Of a DNA stretch of 64,000 nucleotides, positions 35,190 through 43,785 are shown piece after piece (the stretch's first letter is position 1; the number at the start of each line of letters is the position of its first letter). A program made the translations under genes and the position numbers. The DNA comes from Fidelibacterota bacterium (lineage in GTDB: Bacteria; Fidelibacterota; UBA8477; JABMPR01): contig JAIPJM010000004.1 in assembly GCA_021734255.1 (NCBI GenBank), positions 1 through 64,000 of the forward strand, read 5' to 3'. The notes under the pieces are model-generated. The model saw nothing but the letters and a program-made list of their open reading frames with translations. It was not told the origin of the DNA and ran no database searches.

Positions 35190-35804
35190 ATGGCACTCGA
35201 CTTTATTAAATCAACGACTTTATTGCTCGTTCTCCTCAACCCCTTCCTACTCATCATCTACTTGATCGATGTGGTGGAGAAGTTGAACCTTGAGCAGTTC
35301 AGCCGGGTACTATTTCGAGCAGGATCAATCGCCACCGTTGTCTTCTGGTGTTTCGCTATCCTGGGAGATGCTGTCTTCTCAAGTATCATCCAGGCAGAAT
35401 TTGCATCTTTCCAGATATTCGGCGGGATTGTCTTTCTGATTATCGGCCTGCAATTCGTCTTCCAGGGACCTCAGGCTATCGAGTTCCTACGGGGTGAATC
35501 ACAACATCTCGCAGGTGCTATCGCAATGCCTATCCTAATTGGTCCTGGGACCATCAGTGCCAGTGTCATCATTGGCGAGAGACACGAACCCCTGGTGTCC
35601 TGTATCATGGTGCTCACCGCAGTGATCACCTCCATTCTTATCATGATTGGCCTTAAGTTCCTGCACGACTACGTGCGCCCCAAACGAGAACCTCTGGTAC
35701 AACGGTATATTGAGATCGCTGGACGTATTACGGCACTTTTTGTAGGCACAGTCTCGATTGAGATGATTATGCAAGGCGTCCGGGAGTGGACGCAAAAATT
35801 CTGA
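35190..35804 (+). CDS. MarC-family integral membrane protein
   Basis: A 204-aa inner-membrane protein with six hydrophobic segments and the MarC-family patterns NPFLLIIYL, FQIFGGIVFLIIGLQFV and AMPILIGPGTISASVIIG. The family's transport role is unproven. It stands alone between a sorting-domain gene and a - strand zinc-ribbon gene. Confidence 0.85.
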   Translation: MALDFIKSTTLLLVLLNPFLLIIYLIDVVEKLNLEQFSRVLFRAGSIATVVFWCFAILGDAVFSSIIQAEFASFQIFGGIVFLIIGLQFVFQGPQAIEFLRGESQHLAGAIAMPILIGPGTISASVIIGERHEPLVSCIMVLTAVITSILIMIGLKFLHDYVRPKREPLVQRYIEIAGRITALFVGTVSIEMIMQGVREWTQKF

Positions 35805-35869
35805 TTCATTGATTTAATTGTATGGGGATGTTTGGCATAATGACTTCATTGAGGTAAAAGCACAGCAGG

Positions 35870-36193
35870 TTAATCTCCACCTGCATCTTGATCCTCCCCC
35901 CATTCTTGTTCAAGGATATCGGGGTCCTTGTCCCAAATGGTTACATCTGCTTCTGTGTCAGGCAGGTCCGGATCATCGAAATCAGTATCTTCGTAAGATT
36001 GAAATTCATCACCAAATAATGATTCATCGAAGAAATCAATATCTCCAACAATCTCCTCCGCCATCAGAAATTCGAGGAAATCCATATACTGTCTATCTTT
36101 CAGATTAACCTGGCATTCTGGGCAGACCAGCGATTTCTGAAGCGTTTCATCAGTAAGGTTTTCTCCACAGTTGGGGCATACGACGCTTTCAAT
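35870..36193 (-). CDS. Acidic zinc-ribbon protein, possibly with an ATT start
   Basis: The conserved-looking part is a two-CxxC zinc ribbon (VVCPNCGENLTDETLQ ... LVCPECQVNL) followed by a very acidic tail rich in Asp/Glu. A perfect AGGAGG (36202-36207 on the minus strand) sits 8 bases before an ATT at 36193 and 5 before an ATC at 36196. No ATG, GTG or TTG lies at a proper distance. The frame stays open upstream to ATG 36295 (141 aa), through an AT-rich, promoter-like stretch that I think is not coding. From 36193 the product is 107 aa. Function unknown. Confidence 0.6.
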   Translation of the reverse strand: MESVVCPNCGENLTDETLQKSLVCPECQVNLKDRQYMDFLEFLMAEEIVGDIDFFDESLFGDEFQSYEDTDFDDPDLPDTEADVTIWDKDPDILEQEWGEDQDAGGD

Positions 36194-36693
36194 GATAGTT
36201 ACCTCCTCATGTGTCAAATGGGATTGCGAAAACAGAGTGTTTACATATATATCATGAAACAATAGGATTGACTGATTTGCAAGCATTATTCTCAATATGC
36301 AGGAATAAATAGGGTAACAGGTGAGGATTCAGGAACACCATTGGTAGCAACTTCGGTCGCTTCGGGCACTTTTTTTATATGAAAGATTGGGGCTATACAA
36401 GGCCTTAGGGGCTTTAACCCTTAGCAGGCATCGTTTTATACTCTCATGTTGAGTGAAGCTACGGTATGAAAAGTACGAAATGATAACGGAATCAATTTAC
36501 ATCCCTAAAAACTACCAATTGTGACCTACGATGACTCTGCATGCTGCGAATCACGTCTGGCGTGCGAAGATATTTGCTAATAGGCAATAATTCGTATATC
36601 TTTCACGTACTTCACTATTCTCACACAATCGGTATCTACTGAGACTCAATCTCACCGCTCAATATCTTGGAATCCAAGCGAGAGGGGGAAGGC
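36194..36693. other. Spacer with terminator-linked repeat copy 2
   Basis: Bases 36346-36565 are copy 2 of the repeat described at 29882-30092, including a weakened TTCG hairpin (36346-36361) and a seven-T run. No + strand gene precedes it, so as a terminator it is an orphan. No other gene is visible. GAGGGGGAAGG before 36694 is the next ribosome site. Confidence 0.5.
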
Positions 36694-37716
36694 ATGAAAT
36701 CTCTACTCAAAGGTTTAATAGCTTTTTTTGTATTCCTTTGTGCTGTTTACCCACAACATATATCCAAAGTAAGTGCTGGAACCAGTCACTTTTATATTGA
36801 GCATCTTCCTGCTGTTACTGAGTATTCCTTGAGTTTTGATGTTCGGGGTGACTCAATTTCAGCTGTATCTGTTGAAGGTCCAAATATATCGCTGACTCAG
36901 CTTGAATTTGAACAAACTTTCACTGGTAGTGAATGGAGATGGCACAAAGATGTTGAGTTGGTGGTCAAACCAGTCGCAGGTGATACATATATATTTCATA
37001 TCACCTTTAATAATTTGAGCAGCAAGGACACATCAGATACCATTACAGGTACAATTGAAGAGTTTCCGACAATCATTTTCCCGCAACACGAGGGCATAAT
37101 CAATACAACGACACCAACATTCACATGGACACAACTGGCAATGGAGGTTGGGGGAATGGATCTGATTGTTATGGACCTTACACCAGAAGAAGAGCAGAAT
37201 GTGTGGTATTCAGGGCTCACCAGGATGGATACATCTATCGTTTACAACTTCGACAGTAGTGGTGTTGCTCTCGAATCAAGCAAAACATATGGGTGGGTTC
37301 TTGTATATCGAGATGAGAGCGAGGAAAATAGTGCTACGCTGTTCAGTTCATTTTTAGTCGATTTGACTACTTCACTAAGTAATCGGCAGGAAGCGTATAA
37401 TCTTATCCTACTGCAAAACAATCCCAATCCCCTCAACCCAACCACTACCATCAGCTATGAGTTGCCAGAACTATCAAATGTCATTCTCACCGTATATGAT
37501 GTGCTGGGGAGAGAGGTGCGCACCCTACAGAACCAGGAGCAACCAGCTGGTCGCTATGAGGTTCTATGGAATGGAGTAGATGATTCAGGTAATCAAATGA
37601 GTACAGGCGTCTATTTCGCTCGACTACAAGCGGGAGCCACCGCCGCCACCGCCTTTGACGGGGTTCATGGCGGGGTTCATTACAGCAAGACGATCAAGAT
37701 GGTCCTCCTACGCTAA
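36694..37716 (+). CDS. Secreted protein with FlgD/Por-type C-terminal sorting domain
   Basis: A 340-aa exported protein (signal LIAFFVFLCAVYPQH). The body (about residues 25-230) is beta-rich and of no recognised family. The C-terminal domain begins LLQNNPNPLNPTTTISYELP and ends STGVYFARLQAG ... YSKTIKMVLLR. Between LQAG and YSKT lies a 15-residue insert (37636-37680) absent from the paralogue at 33438; it encodes a repeated GVHGGVH. ATG 36694 follows GGGGGAAGG; the in-frame ATG 36667 is less likely. Confidence 0.75.
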   Translation: MKSLLKGLIAFFVFLCAVYPQHISKVSAGTSHFYIEHLPAVTEYSLSFDVRGDSISAVSVEGPNISLTQLEFEQTFTGSEWRWHKDVELVVKPVAGDTYIFHITFNNLSSKDTSDTITGTIEEFPTIIFPQHEGIINTTTPTFTWTQLAMEVGGMDLIVMDLTPEEEQNVWYSGLTRMDTSIVYNFDSSGVALESSKTYGWVLVYRDESEENSATLFSSFLVDLTTSLSNRQEAYNLILLQNNPNPLNPTTTISYELPELSNVILTVYDVLGREVRTLQNQEQPAGRYEVLWNGVDDSGNQMSTGVYFARLQAGATAATAFDGVHGGVHYSKTIKMVLLR

Positions 37717-37906
37717 GGTACAGCCTACGTAGCCGAGGCTGCTTCGGCGCAGTTGGCCTACGGAGGAAACCCCGCAAAATGCGGGGATAAATGTATTTGA
37801 AGTAAGATTAACATATAGAATGATTGATGAAGGACTGGCTATCTGCTGGTCCTTCTTTGTTTTGGGTCCGTCTTCGCTCTTCGAGCTACGCCGAGACAGG
37901 CAGGCT
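37688..37906 (+). repeat. Sorting-domain 3' repeat, copy B
   Basis: Second copy of the 34861-35078 repeat, at the same place relative to its gene. Confidence 0.8.
37829..37862 (+). terminator. Intrinsic terminator within repeat copy B
   Basis: GAAGGACTGGC pairs with GCTGGTCCTTC (two G-U pairs) around a 5-base loop, followed by TTTGTTTT. Confidence 0.7.
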
Positions 37907-38204
37907 GCAATCGGGTCCTCCTTCACACTTTGTGCTATGGCGGGACAAGCAGGCTACCATTTTCCACTTCATACCTTAACCGCAATAATATCAGTCAGAT
38001 GAAATTTGATGTATGTTTCCTTACAGGCAGGAGATCAAGGTTTGATGGCACAAAGAGGTATAATTAGTTGCTGATATTTATTCACTCAACTATCTTTTTA
38101 TCACTCAAGATGAAAAATGGTGTATGGGAGCCAAATTACTTCTGGGGCATTGGGATACGATTGCTCATATTTGAATGGTTAAGTAAAAGAGGTGATAATT
38201 CGAA
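37907..38204. repeat. AATAATATCAG repeat copy 2 and leader of the receiver gene
   Basis: Bases 37950-38028 are the second copy of the repeat at 32889-32968. The rest is AT-rich with no ORF. AGAGGTGA lies just before the ATG at 38205. Confidence 0.5.
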
Positions 38205-38606
38205 ATGAATCTACCAGCAAAGCATAAAGGCGAAATAAAAGGGCTTGTCCTTGTTATCGATGATAATGAGGAAGTCCTCGAGTTCATGGTCGAGGCTCTA
38301 TCTGAGAATGGTTATGAATGTTTGCGGTCCCAGGATGGTGAAAAAGGTTTACAGCTGCTCCAGGAAACAGATGTCGATCTGGTGATCACTGACATTTATT
38401 TACCCCAGATAAACGGCTTGGACCTGATCCAAAAAATGAGAGAATTCAAACCAGAGATAAAGATCCTGGCTATTTCTGGGGACTTTAAACAACATAAGCA
38501 CGATTCACTGAAATGGGCAAAGTCCTTGGGGGCGGTTGATTCTCTGGAGAAACCATTTTCCTATAGTGAGCTTATTGCGAAAGTTGCTAAGCTTAGCTCT
38601 GCATAG
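38205..38606 (+). CDS. Orphan single-domain response regulator
   Basis: A 133-aa receiver (VIDDNEE, Asp63 in LVITDIYLPQINGLD, Ser in AISGD, Lys in LEKPF). It has no output domain, and no kinase gene is adjacent. It could be phosphorylated by the hybrid kinase 15 kb upstream, but the sequence gives no proof. Confidence 0.88.
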   Translation: MNLPAKHKGEIKGLVLVIDDNEEVLEFMVEALSENGYECLRSQDGEKGLQLLQETDVDLVITDIYLPQINGLDLIQKMREFKPEIKILAISGDFKQHKHDSLKWAKSLGAVDSLEKPFSYSELIAKVAKLSSA

Positions 38607-38709
38607 TTAAACGTTGATGCCTGAATGAATCAGCATATCAAGTAAGTGTCTCAGGTAAAAAATTCAATTGCTGCCAGGGAAACGACACTCTGGTAGCGAC
38701 CATTCGCGT

Positions 38710-38770
38710 AAGACAGTGAAGTATATATATGTGCAATAAGGGATTTATTTTTCCCAGGACTGTCTTTTTT
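38710..38770 (+). terminator. Possible terminator after the receiver gene
   Basis: AAGACAGT (38710-38717) pairs with ACTGTCTT (38759-38766), followed by T. The 41-base loop contains a smaller GGGA/TCCC pairing. The long loop makes this uncertain. Confidence 0.35.
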
Positions 38771-38826
38771 GGAGTCATGGATTATCTTTAACGACCTTAA
38801 TAAAAGCTAGAGAGATATAAATATAA

Positions 38827-39834
38827 ATGAGTTCAATAAGCAAATCCTGGCCTGAGTGGCATTCAACACTGTCTGAATTTCGGTATCCGCGAGCCCTGCG
38901 ATCATCCTGGCAACTGATCAACACCCTGGTGCCTTATGCGCTCCTGTGGTACCTGATGATCACAACTTTTCGAAATGATAACCCCTACTGGATCACCTTA
39001 CTTCTGGCGATCCCGGCTGCCGCATTCCTCGTACGGATATTCATTCTCTTTCATGATTGCACCCATGGCTCCTTTTTCAGATCAAAGCGGGCCAATACGT
39101 TCTGGGGATACATTCTGGGGATATTGGTGTTTACATCCTTTGAGGATTGGCGACGGCACCATCTCAAACATCATTCAACCTATGCTGATCTGGATTCTCG
39201 GGGATGGGGAGATGTGTGGACCATGACGCTGGAGGAGTATGAGCAATCCAGCAAAAAAGAACAACTGAAATACCGGTTATACCGTCACCCTCTGATCATT
39301 TTTGGCTTGGGTGCACTCTATAATTTTCTGGTTCAACATCGCTTCGCATCAGAGCTGTCGGGTCCCAGGGAAAAACGGAGTCTGCTGCTGACGAACCTGC
39401 TCATTCTGGCTGTTATTGTGATTGCAGTCCAAACGATCGGATGGCAAACCTATCTGGCAGTCCAGCTACCCATCATATGGATGGCAGGAGCAGCCGGGAT
39501 CTGGCTCTTCTACGTACAACACCAATTTGAGGGTGTCTATTGGTCTCGGAAAGGTGATTTAGACCAGCTAGACGCCGGGCTGAAGGGAAGCTCATTTCTC
39601 GACTTACCGGTAGTCCTTCGCTGGTTCTCCGGAAATATCGGATATCATCACATCCACCACTTGAATGCACTGATCCCGAACTATTCGCTTAAGAAATGCT
39701 ACGAATCGATCAGAGAGCTTCAGATCGATAAGCCGCTGAATCTAAAGAATAGTTGGTTTTGTGCCGGCTTAAAATTGTGGGATGAAGCCAACCAGAAGCT
39801 GGTGGCATTTCCGCAAGCCAGCTCGAAGACTTGA
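38827..39834 (+). CDS. Membrane fatty acid desaturase
   Basis: A 335-aa di-iron acyl-lipid desaturase. The three histidine boxes are HDCTHG, HHLKHH and HHIHH, with hydrophobic helices between them. It introduces a double bond in membrane acyl chains using O2, so the organism (or its ancestors) lived at least partly with oxygen. Regioselectivity cannot be read. Weak Shine-Dalgarno. Stands alone. Confidence 0.9.
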   Translation: MSSISKSWPEWHSTLSEFRYPRALRSSWQLINTLVPYALLWYLMITTFRNDNPYWITLLLAIPAAAFLVRIFILFHDCTHGSFFRSKRANTFWGYILGILVFTSFEDWRRHHLKHHSTYADLDSRGWGDVWTMTLEEYEQSSKKEQLKYRLYRHPLIIFGLGALYNFLVQHRFASELSGPREKRSLLLTNLLILAVIVIAVQTIGWQTYLAVQLPIIWMAGAAGIWLFYVQHQFEGVYWSRKGDLDQLDAGLKGSSFLDLPVVLRWFSGNIGYHHIHHLNALIPNYSLKKCYESIRELQIDKPLNLKNSWFCAGLKLWDEANQKLVAFPQASSKT

Positions 39835-40104
39835 AACTACCGCAAACTCATAATAAAAATATAAGTCAGTAGTATCCAAAAACTGGTTCGGAGTAGTATA
39901 TATCTAGCTTTGGGGCGTTTCTGTTCTGGGGTCATTTTATGTGAATTCCTAATCATTTAAATTTCATTCCAGTGCCGGGGTAATGCATATCTCATGCCAA
40001 AACATGATAATATTTGTGACCATATAAAATTGGATGTGAATTTCTGGAAAAACCGGAATGAAATCTTCCTGGGTGGATAAATATTCCTATAAAACGATTA
40101 TAAC

Positions 40105-41664
40105 TTAATTGATGCCAGCGTTTACTTCTTTCGCCCATTCGGGAAATTGACCCGCTTCGATACCCAACAGGTACGATCCAATGAAGAAAAAGTAGGTCGA
40201 TACAACGATGATACCGATGATATTGATAAAGAAACCGGTTCTGGCCATTTCAATGATCTTAACCCGACCGCTGCCGAAGATGATGGCGTTGGGAGGGGTG
40301 GCTACAGGCATCATAAATGCGAATGATGCAGATAGCGTAGCCGGGACCAGGATAAGTAGCGGATTGATACGGAGCTCAGTCGCTACTGACGCAAGGATCG
40401 GCAGGATCATATTGGTCGTGGCTGTGTTGGATGTGAGTTCAGTTAAAAAGGTCAAACCGGAACAAACGGATACGATCATGGCCATTGGCGAAATACCGAC
40501 CAAACCTGAGAATTGATTACCGATCAGAGATGCAAGTCCAGATTGTTGAAACCCACTTGCCAGCGCAAATCCACCTCCAAATAATAAGACGATATTCCAG
40601 GGGATCCTTTTGATAACACCTGGTCCTCCCACGGTTGCTGATGTTGCTCCTTCACTGCGAGCCGGAATGAAAAAAAGCAGGAGGGACATGAACAGGGCCA
40701 CTGTTCCATCATCGATCATCTCGGGATAGGGGAGCAGCTGGGACCAACCTGGAATTGTCAGTGATCCTAATACCAGGTCTTTTCGAAACACCCACAGGAA
40801 AGCAGTGATAGTGAAAAAGACGAGGACTATTTTTTCCTCAAAACTCATTCGCCCGAGCCCACGATATTCACTCTCAATGACGGATCGATCCACTTTAATC
40901 TCGGCAGGGACTTTGAAAAATAAACGGGTAAGCAAGAGCCAGACAACCAGGATCATAATCAAAGTGAGCGGTACAGCCATCATGAACCATGAGCCGAAGC
41001 TTATGGCGGTTGCGTCAGGGAACAAGATGGAAAAAATACGGGCGAAGACGAGATTCGGCGGCGTACCCACCAGGGTTGCTATCCCACCGAGGGAGCAGGC
41101 ATAGGCAATTCCAAGCATCAACGAAACGGTGAAATGATGCACTTCCTGTTTTGAAAATTCCTCTTCCATCTGAATAATGATGGCCAGAGCAATGGGGACC
41201 ATCATGATCGCTGTAGCGGTGTTAGAGATCCACATGGAGAGAAATGCCGCCGCAGCCATGAAGCCCAGAATGATGCGATCGGGACCGCCACCGATCAGGC
41301 GGATGATATACAATGCGATCCGCCGGTGCAGATTCCATTTCTGCATCGTTAACGCCAGAATAAAGCCTCCGATAAACAGGAAGATCGTACTGTTGATATA
41401 AACAGGTGCAACATCGTTACCTTTCATGATGCCTAGGAGGGGATACAGCAGCATGGGTAGAAGTGCAGTGGCGTAGAGGGGGATCGCATCCGTTATCCAC
41501 CATATGGCCATTAATAGTGCAACGGCAGCCATTCGAGTAGTCTGCGGGTTTGCTGGAGTGAAATCAAAGAAGAGCAGGACCGAAAGAGATAGGATTACTC
41601 CGGTCCAGAGGCCAACTCGCTGAGAAACAGTCTTCCTGTGGATCGTGTGTTTTGTATCCGGCAT
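40105..41664 (-). CDS. SLC13/DASS sodium-coupled carboxylate transporter
   Basis: A 519-aa inner-membrane symporter for dicarboxylates or similar anions. Both SNT substrate/sodium motifs are present: SNTATAIMMVP and TSNTATTNMILP. About 11-13 hydrophobic segments. ATG 41664, 7 bases after AAGGA, is preferred over the in-frame GTG 41679. The 270-base spacer 39835-40104 beyond its end has a 10-bp inverted repeat ATTTCATTCC/GGAATGAAAT but no gene. Confidence 0.9.
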   Translation of the reverse strand: MPDTKHTIHRKTVSQRVGLWTGVILSLSVLLFFDFTPANPQTTRMAAVALLMAIWWITDAIPLYATALLPMLLYPLLGIMKGNDVAPVYINSTIFLFIGGFILALTMQKWNLHRRIALYIIRLIGGGPDRIILGFMAAAAFLSMWISNTATAIMMVPIALAIIIQMEEEFSKQEVHHFTVSLMLGIAYACSLGGIATLVGTPPNLVFARIFSILFPDATAISFGSWFMMAVPLTLIMILVVWLLLTRLFFKVPAEIKVDRSVIESEYRGLGRMSFEEKIVLVFFTITAFLWVFRKDLVLGSLTIPGWSQLLPYPEMIDDGTVALFMSLLLFFIPARSEGATSATVGGPGVIKRIPWNIVLLFGGGFALASGFQQSGLASLIGNQFSGLVGISPMAMIVSVCSGLTFLTELTSNTATTNMILPILASVATELRINPLLILVPATLSASFAFMMPVATPPNAIIFGSGRVKIIEMARTGFFINIIGIIVVSTYFFFIGSYLLGIEAGQFPEWAKEVNAGIN

Positions 41665-41881
41665 GTGAGTATCCTTCACTCAAATAAATAGTTCACTTCA
41701 AAGAAACGATCTTGCAAACCACGCAAACCCCACCCAATCAGGAATTCTGGAAATGAAGAATCGATCCATATTGAGCTCTTCATTGGTAAGTATTCGAATT
41801 GCATGTAAATTATGATCAATCTGCATGGATGCAAATTATTGAAAACAATCCCAACGAACAAAGCCACTTAGGGAGCTACTC

Positions 41882-42871
41882 ATGTCAAAAAATTACAAAT
41901 GGGGAATCATCGGTACCGGTCGAATATCAAATATTTTTATAGAAGGATTGCAAAGCCTGGAAAAAGCTGAGTCGTATGCCGTTGCATCCCGGTCCCAGGC
42001 ATCAGCTGACGATTTTGCCAAGAAATGGTCCATCAAGCATGCCTATGGAAGTTATGAGGACCTATACAAGGATCCTGATATTGATATTGTTTACATCGCT
42101 ACCCCCATTAGCTCTCATCACAGGGATACCTTGAATGCCCTGGAAGCTGGCAAGCATGTTCTATGCGAGAAAGCGTTTGCTCTGAACGCAGATCAGGCTC
42201 AAGAAATGATCCAGGTGGCCCGGGATGAGGAGCTGTTTCTCATGGAGGCCATGTGGAATCGCTTTCAACCCTGGTACGAGAAAGCCACCGAAATACTGGA
42301 TGAAAACCTCCTTGGAGAGCTGTATCACTTGAAAGCGGATCTCTCCTTTCAATTCCCCTTCGATCCGAAACATCGCTTATTTGATCCGTCCCTTGGAGGT
42401 GGTTGCCTACTTGACCTCGGGGTATACCCCATCGCACTTTCATCACTGTTTATGGGACCTCCAGCCAGCATTGCCTGCACAGCCAACCTGTGCCCAACGG
42501 GAGTGGATGATCAGGTTTCGATGATCTTCACCCATGAGAATGGTGCAACCTCAGAACTGGGGTGCTCCAGCCGATACAATACCAATCAAATTGCCTCTCT
42601 CCACGGGTCTAAGGGATTTCTGGAAATTCATGGCTTGATCGGTCGCCCCGAGCGGCTGGTGCTCCACCAAAATGGTCAGGCACCTGTGATCCATGAGACA
42701 CCTTACGAGTTCAATGGCTACCAGTATGAAGCCCAGGCCGTCATGGATATGCTGGACAGCAAGGAGATCGAACATCCCCGCATGCCGCTGGATGAGACTT
42801 TCCAGACTATGGCAGTCATGGATTATATTCGGGAGAATATCGGTGTGCTTTATCCAGGAGAAATACAATAG
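41882..42871 (+). CDS. Gfo/Idh/MocA-family oxidoreductase
   Basis: A 329-aa NAD(P)-dependent sugar or polyol dehydrogenase. The Rossmann motif is GIIGTGRIS. The substrate loop CEKAFALNADQA takes the place of the EKP motif (Pro replaced by Ala). The C-terminal domain has GGGCLLDLGVYPI. The length fits trans-1,2-dihydrobenzene-1,2-diol or glucose-fructose type members. Its stop overlaps the next start by one base. It may act on sugars released by the nearby glucan locus, but that is inferred. Confidence 0.88.
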   Translation: MSKNYKWGIIGTGRISNIFIEGLQSLEKAESYAVASRSQASADDFAKKWSIKHAYGSYEDLYKDPDIDIVYIATPISSHHRDTLNALEAGKHVLCEKAFALNADQAQEMIQVARDEELFLMEAMWNRFQPWYEKATEILDENLLGELYHLKADLSFQFPFDPKHRLFDPSLGGGCLLDLGVYPIALSSLFMGPPASIACTANLCPTGVDDQVSMIFTHENGATSELGCSSRYNTNQIASLHGSKGFLEIHGLIGRPERLVLHQNGQAPVIHETPYEFNGYQYEAQAVMDMLDSKEIEHPRMPLDETFQTMAVMDYIRENIGVLYPGEIQ

Positions 42872-43539
42872 TGGACCTGCTACCCTATCTGATCGCTGTT
42901 TTGATCCTTAGTGGTATTTATCTGATCAGGGCTGAGGTCAGAAACGAGCGTAAACTGATCTATATTTTCAAGCCCATTGCAACGATCTCTGTGATCATAA
43001 TTGCAGCGCTTGCATTGCCGAGGGGAGGGGCATATCTGCCTTACTCGATCATGATCCTGCTGGGCTTGTTGTTCTCATTTTTCGGTGATATGGCGCTCAT
43101 GTTCCCCAGGAACCTAAAGGCATTTCGCCTTGGGTTGGCCAATTTTCTGATCGCTCATCTTGTTTATTCGGTGGCATTTTTAAGCTTAGGTGAATTCTCG
43201 GAAATTCATATTATTCCAATTGCCATGCTTGCCTTTGTGAGTGGCTCCTTTTTCATGATCATTAAACAGGGGCTGGCGAGTATGAAGATCCCTGTAATAA
43301 GCTATATCATTATCATCACCCTCATGGTCGGAAGCGCGATCAGTATACAGGGGGCAGGAAGAATTAGTTGTCTCGCCGGAACCCTGGTGCTGATGGGCGC
43401 AATTCTGTTCTATGTTTCTGATCTGATCCTGGCAGCAAATCGATTCTGGAAACCCTGGAAGTATAACCGGATCAGTCTGGCTTTTTACTACAGTGGGCAA
43501 CTGCTCATTGCGCTGTCGCCGCACCACCTCCTGGTTTAG
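42871..43539 (+). CDS. YhhN/TMEM86-family membrane protein (lysoplasmalogenase-like)
   Basis: A 222-aa membrane protein with about eight helices and family patterns KPIATISVI, LLFSFFGDMALM and YFYVSDLILA-like FYVSDLILAANRF. Some members cleave the vinyl ether of lysoplasmalogens; activity here is unknown. It starts at a GTG that overlaps the upstream TAG, so it is coupled to the oxidoreductase. Confidence 0.8.
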   Translation: MDLLPYLIAVLILSGIYLIRAEVRNERKLIYIFKPIATISVIIIAALALPRGGAYLPYSIMILLGLLFSFFGDMALMFPRNLKAFRLGLANFLIAHLVYSVAFLSLGEFSEIHIIPIAMLAFVSGSFFMIIKQGLASMKIPVISYIIIITLMVGSAISIQGAGRISCLAGTLVLMGAILFYVSDLILAANRFWKPWKYNRISLAFYYSGQLLIALSPHHLLV

Positions 43540-43785
43540 ACCTTTTTTATAGAAAAGAGCCTTATCCTCTCAAAATGATAAAGAATATTATGAAGTTAAT
43601 AATATTCTCTGTCCCAAGCTGTGCTAAATCCTTGAAAAACATGGCTAAAATTCGTGGTCTGGTTTTTGTCAAAGTATAATTGTTCATTAAATGATTCTGT
43701 TTCTCCGTTGTGAATGGAGTAGAAAAGATAAACTGGTTCACGTTGACTTTAGAATTTCAGATCAAATAACATAAAGGGCTCATCC
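43540..43785. other. Promoter region of the beta-glucan locus
   Basis: A 246-base AT-rich spacer before the SSS symporter. It very likely holds the promoter of the following seven-gene run. I see no clear operator or riboswitch. Confidence 0.4.

Noticed and set aside
37820-38002. 60-aa + strand ORF
   Set aside because: It starts in a terminator hairpin and lies within repeated sequence.
39960-40063. 10-bp inverted repeat as a terminator of the desaturase or SLC13 gene
   Set aside because: The arms are about 85 bases apart with no T run, so no terminator function is supported.
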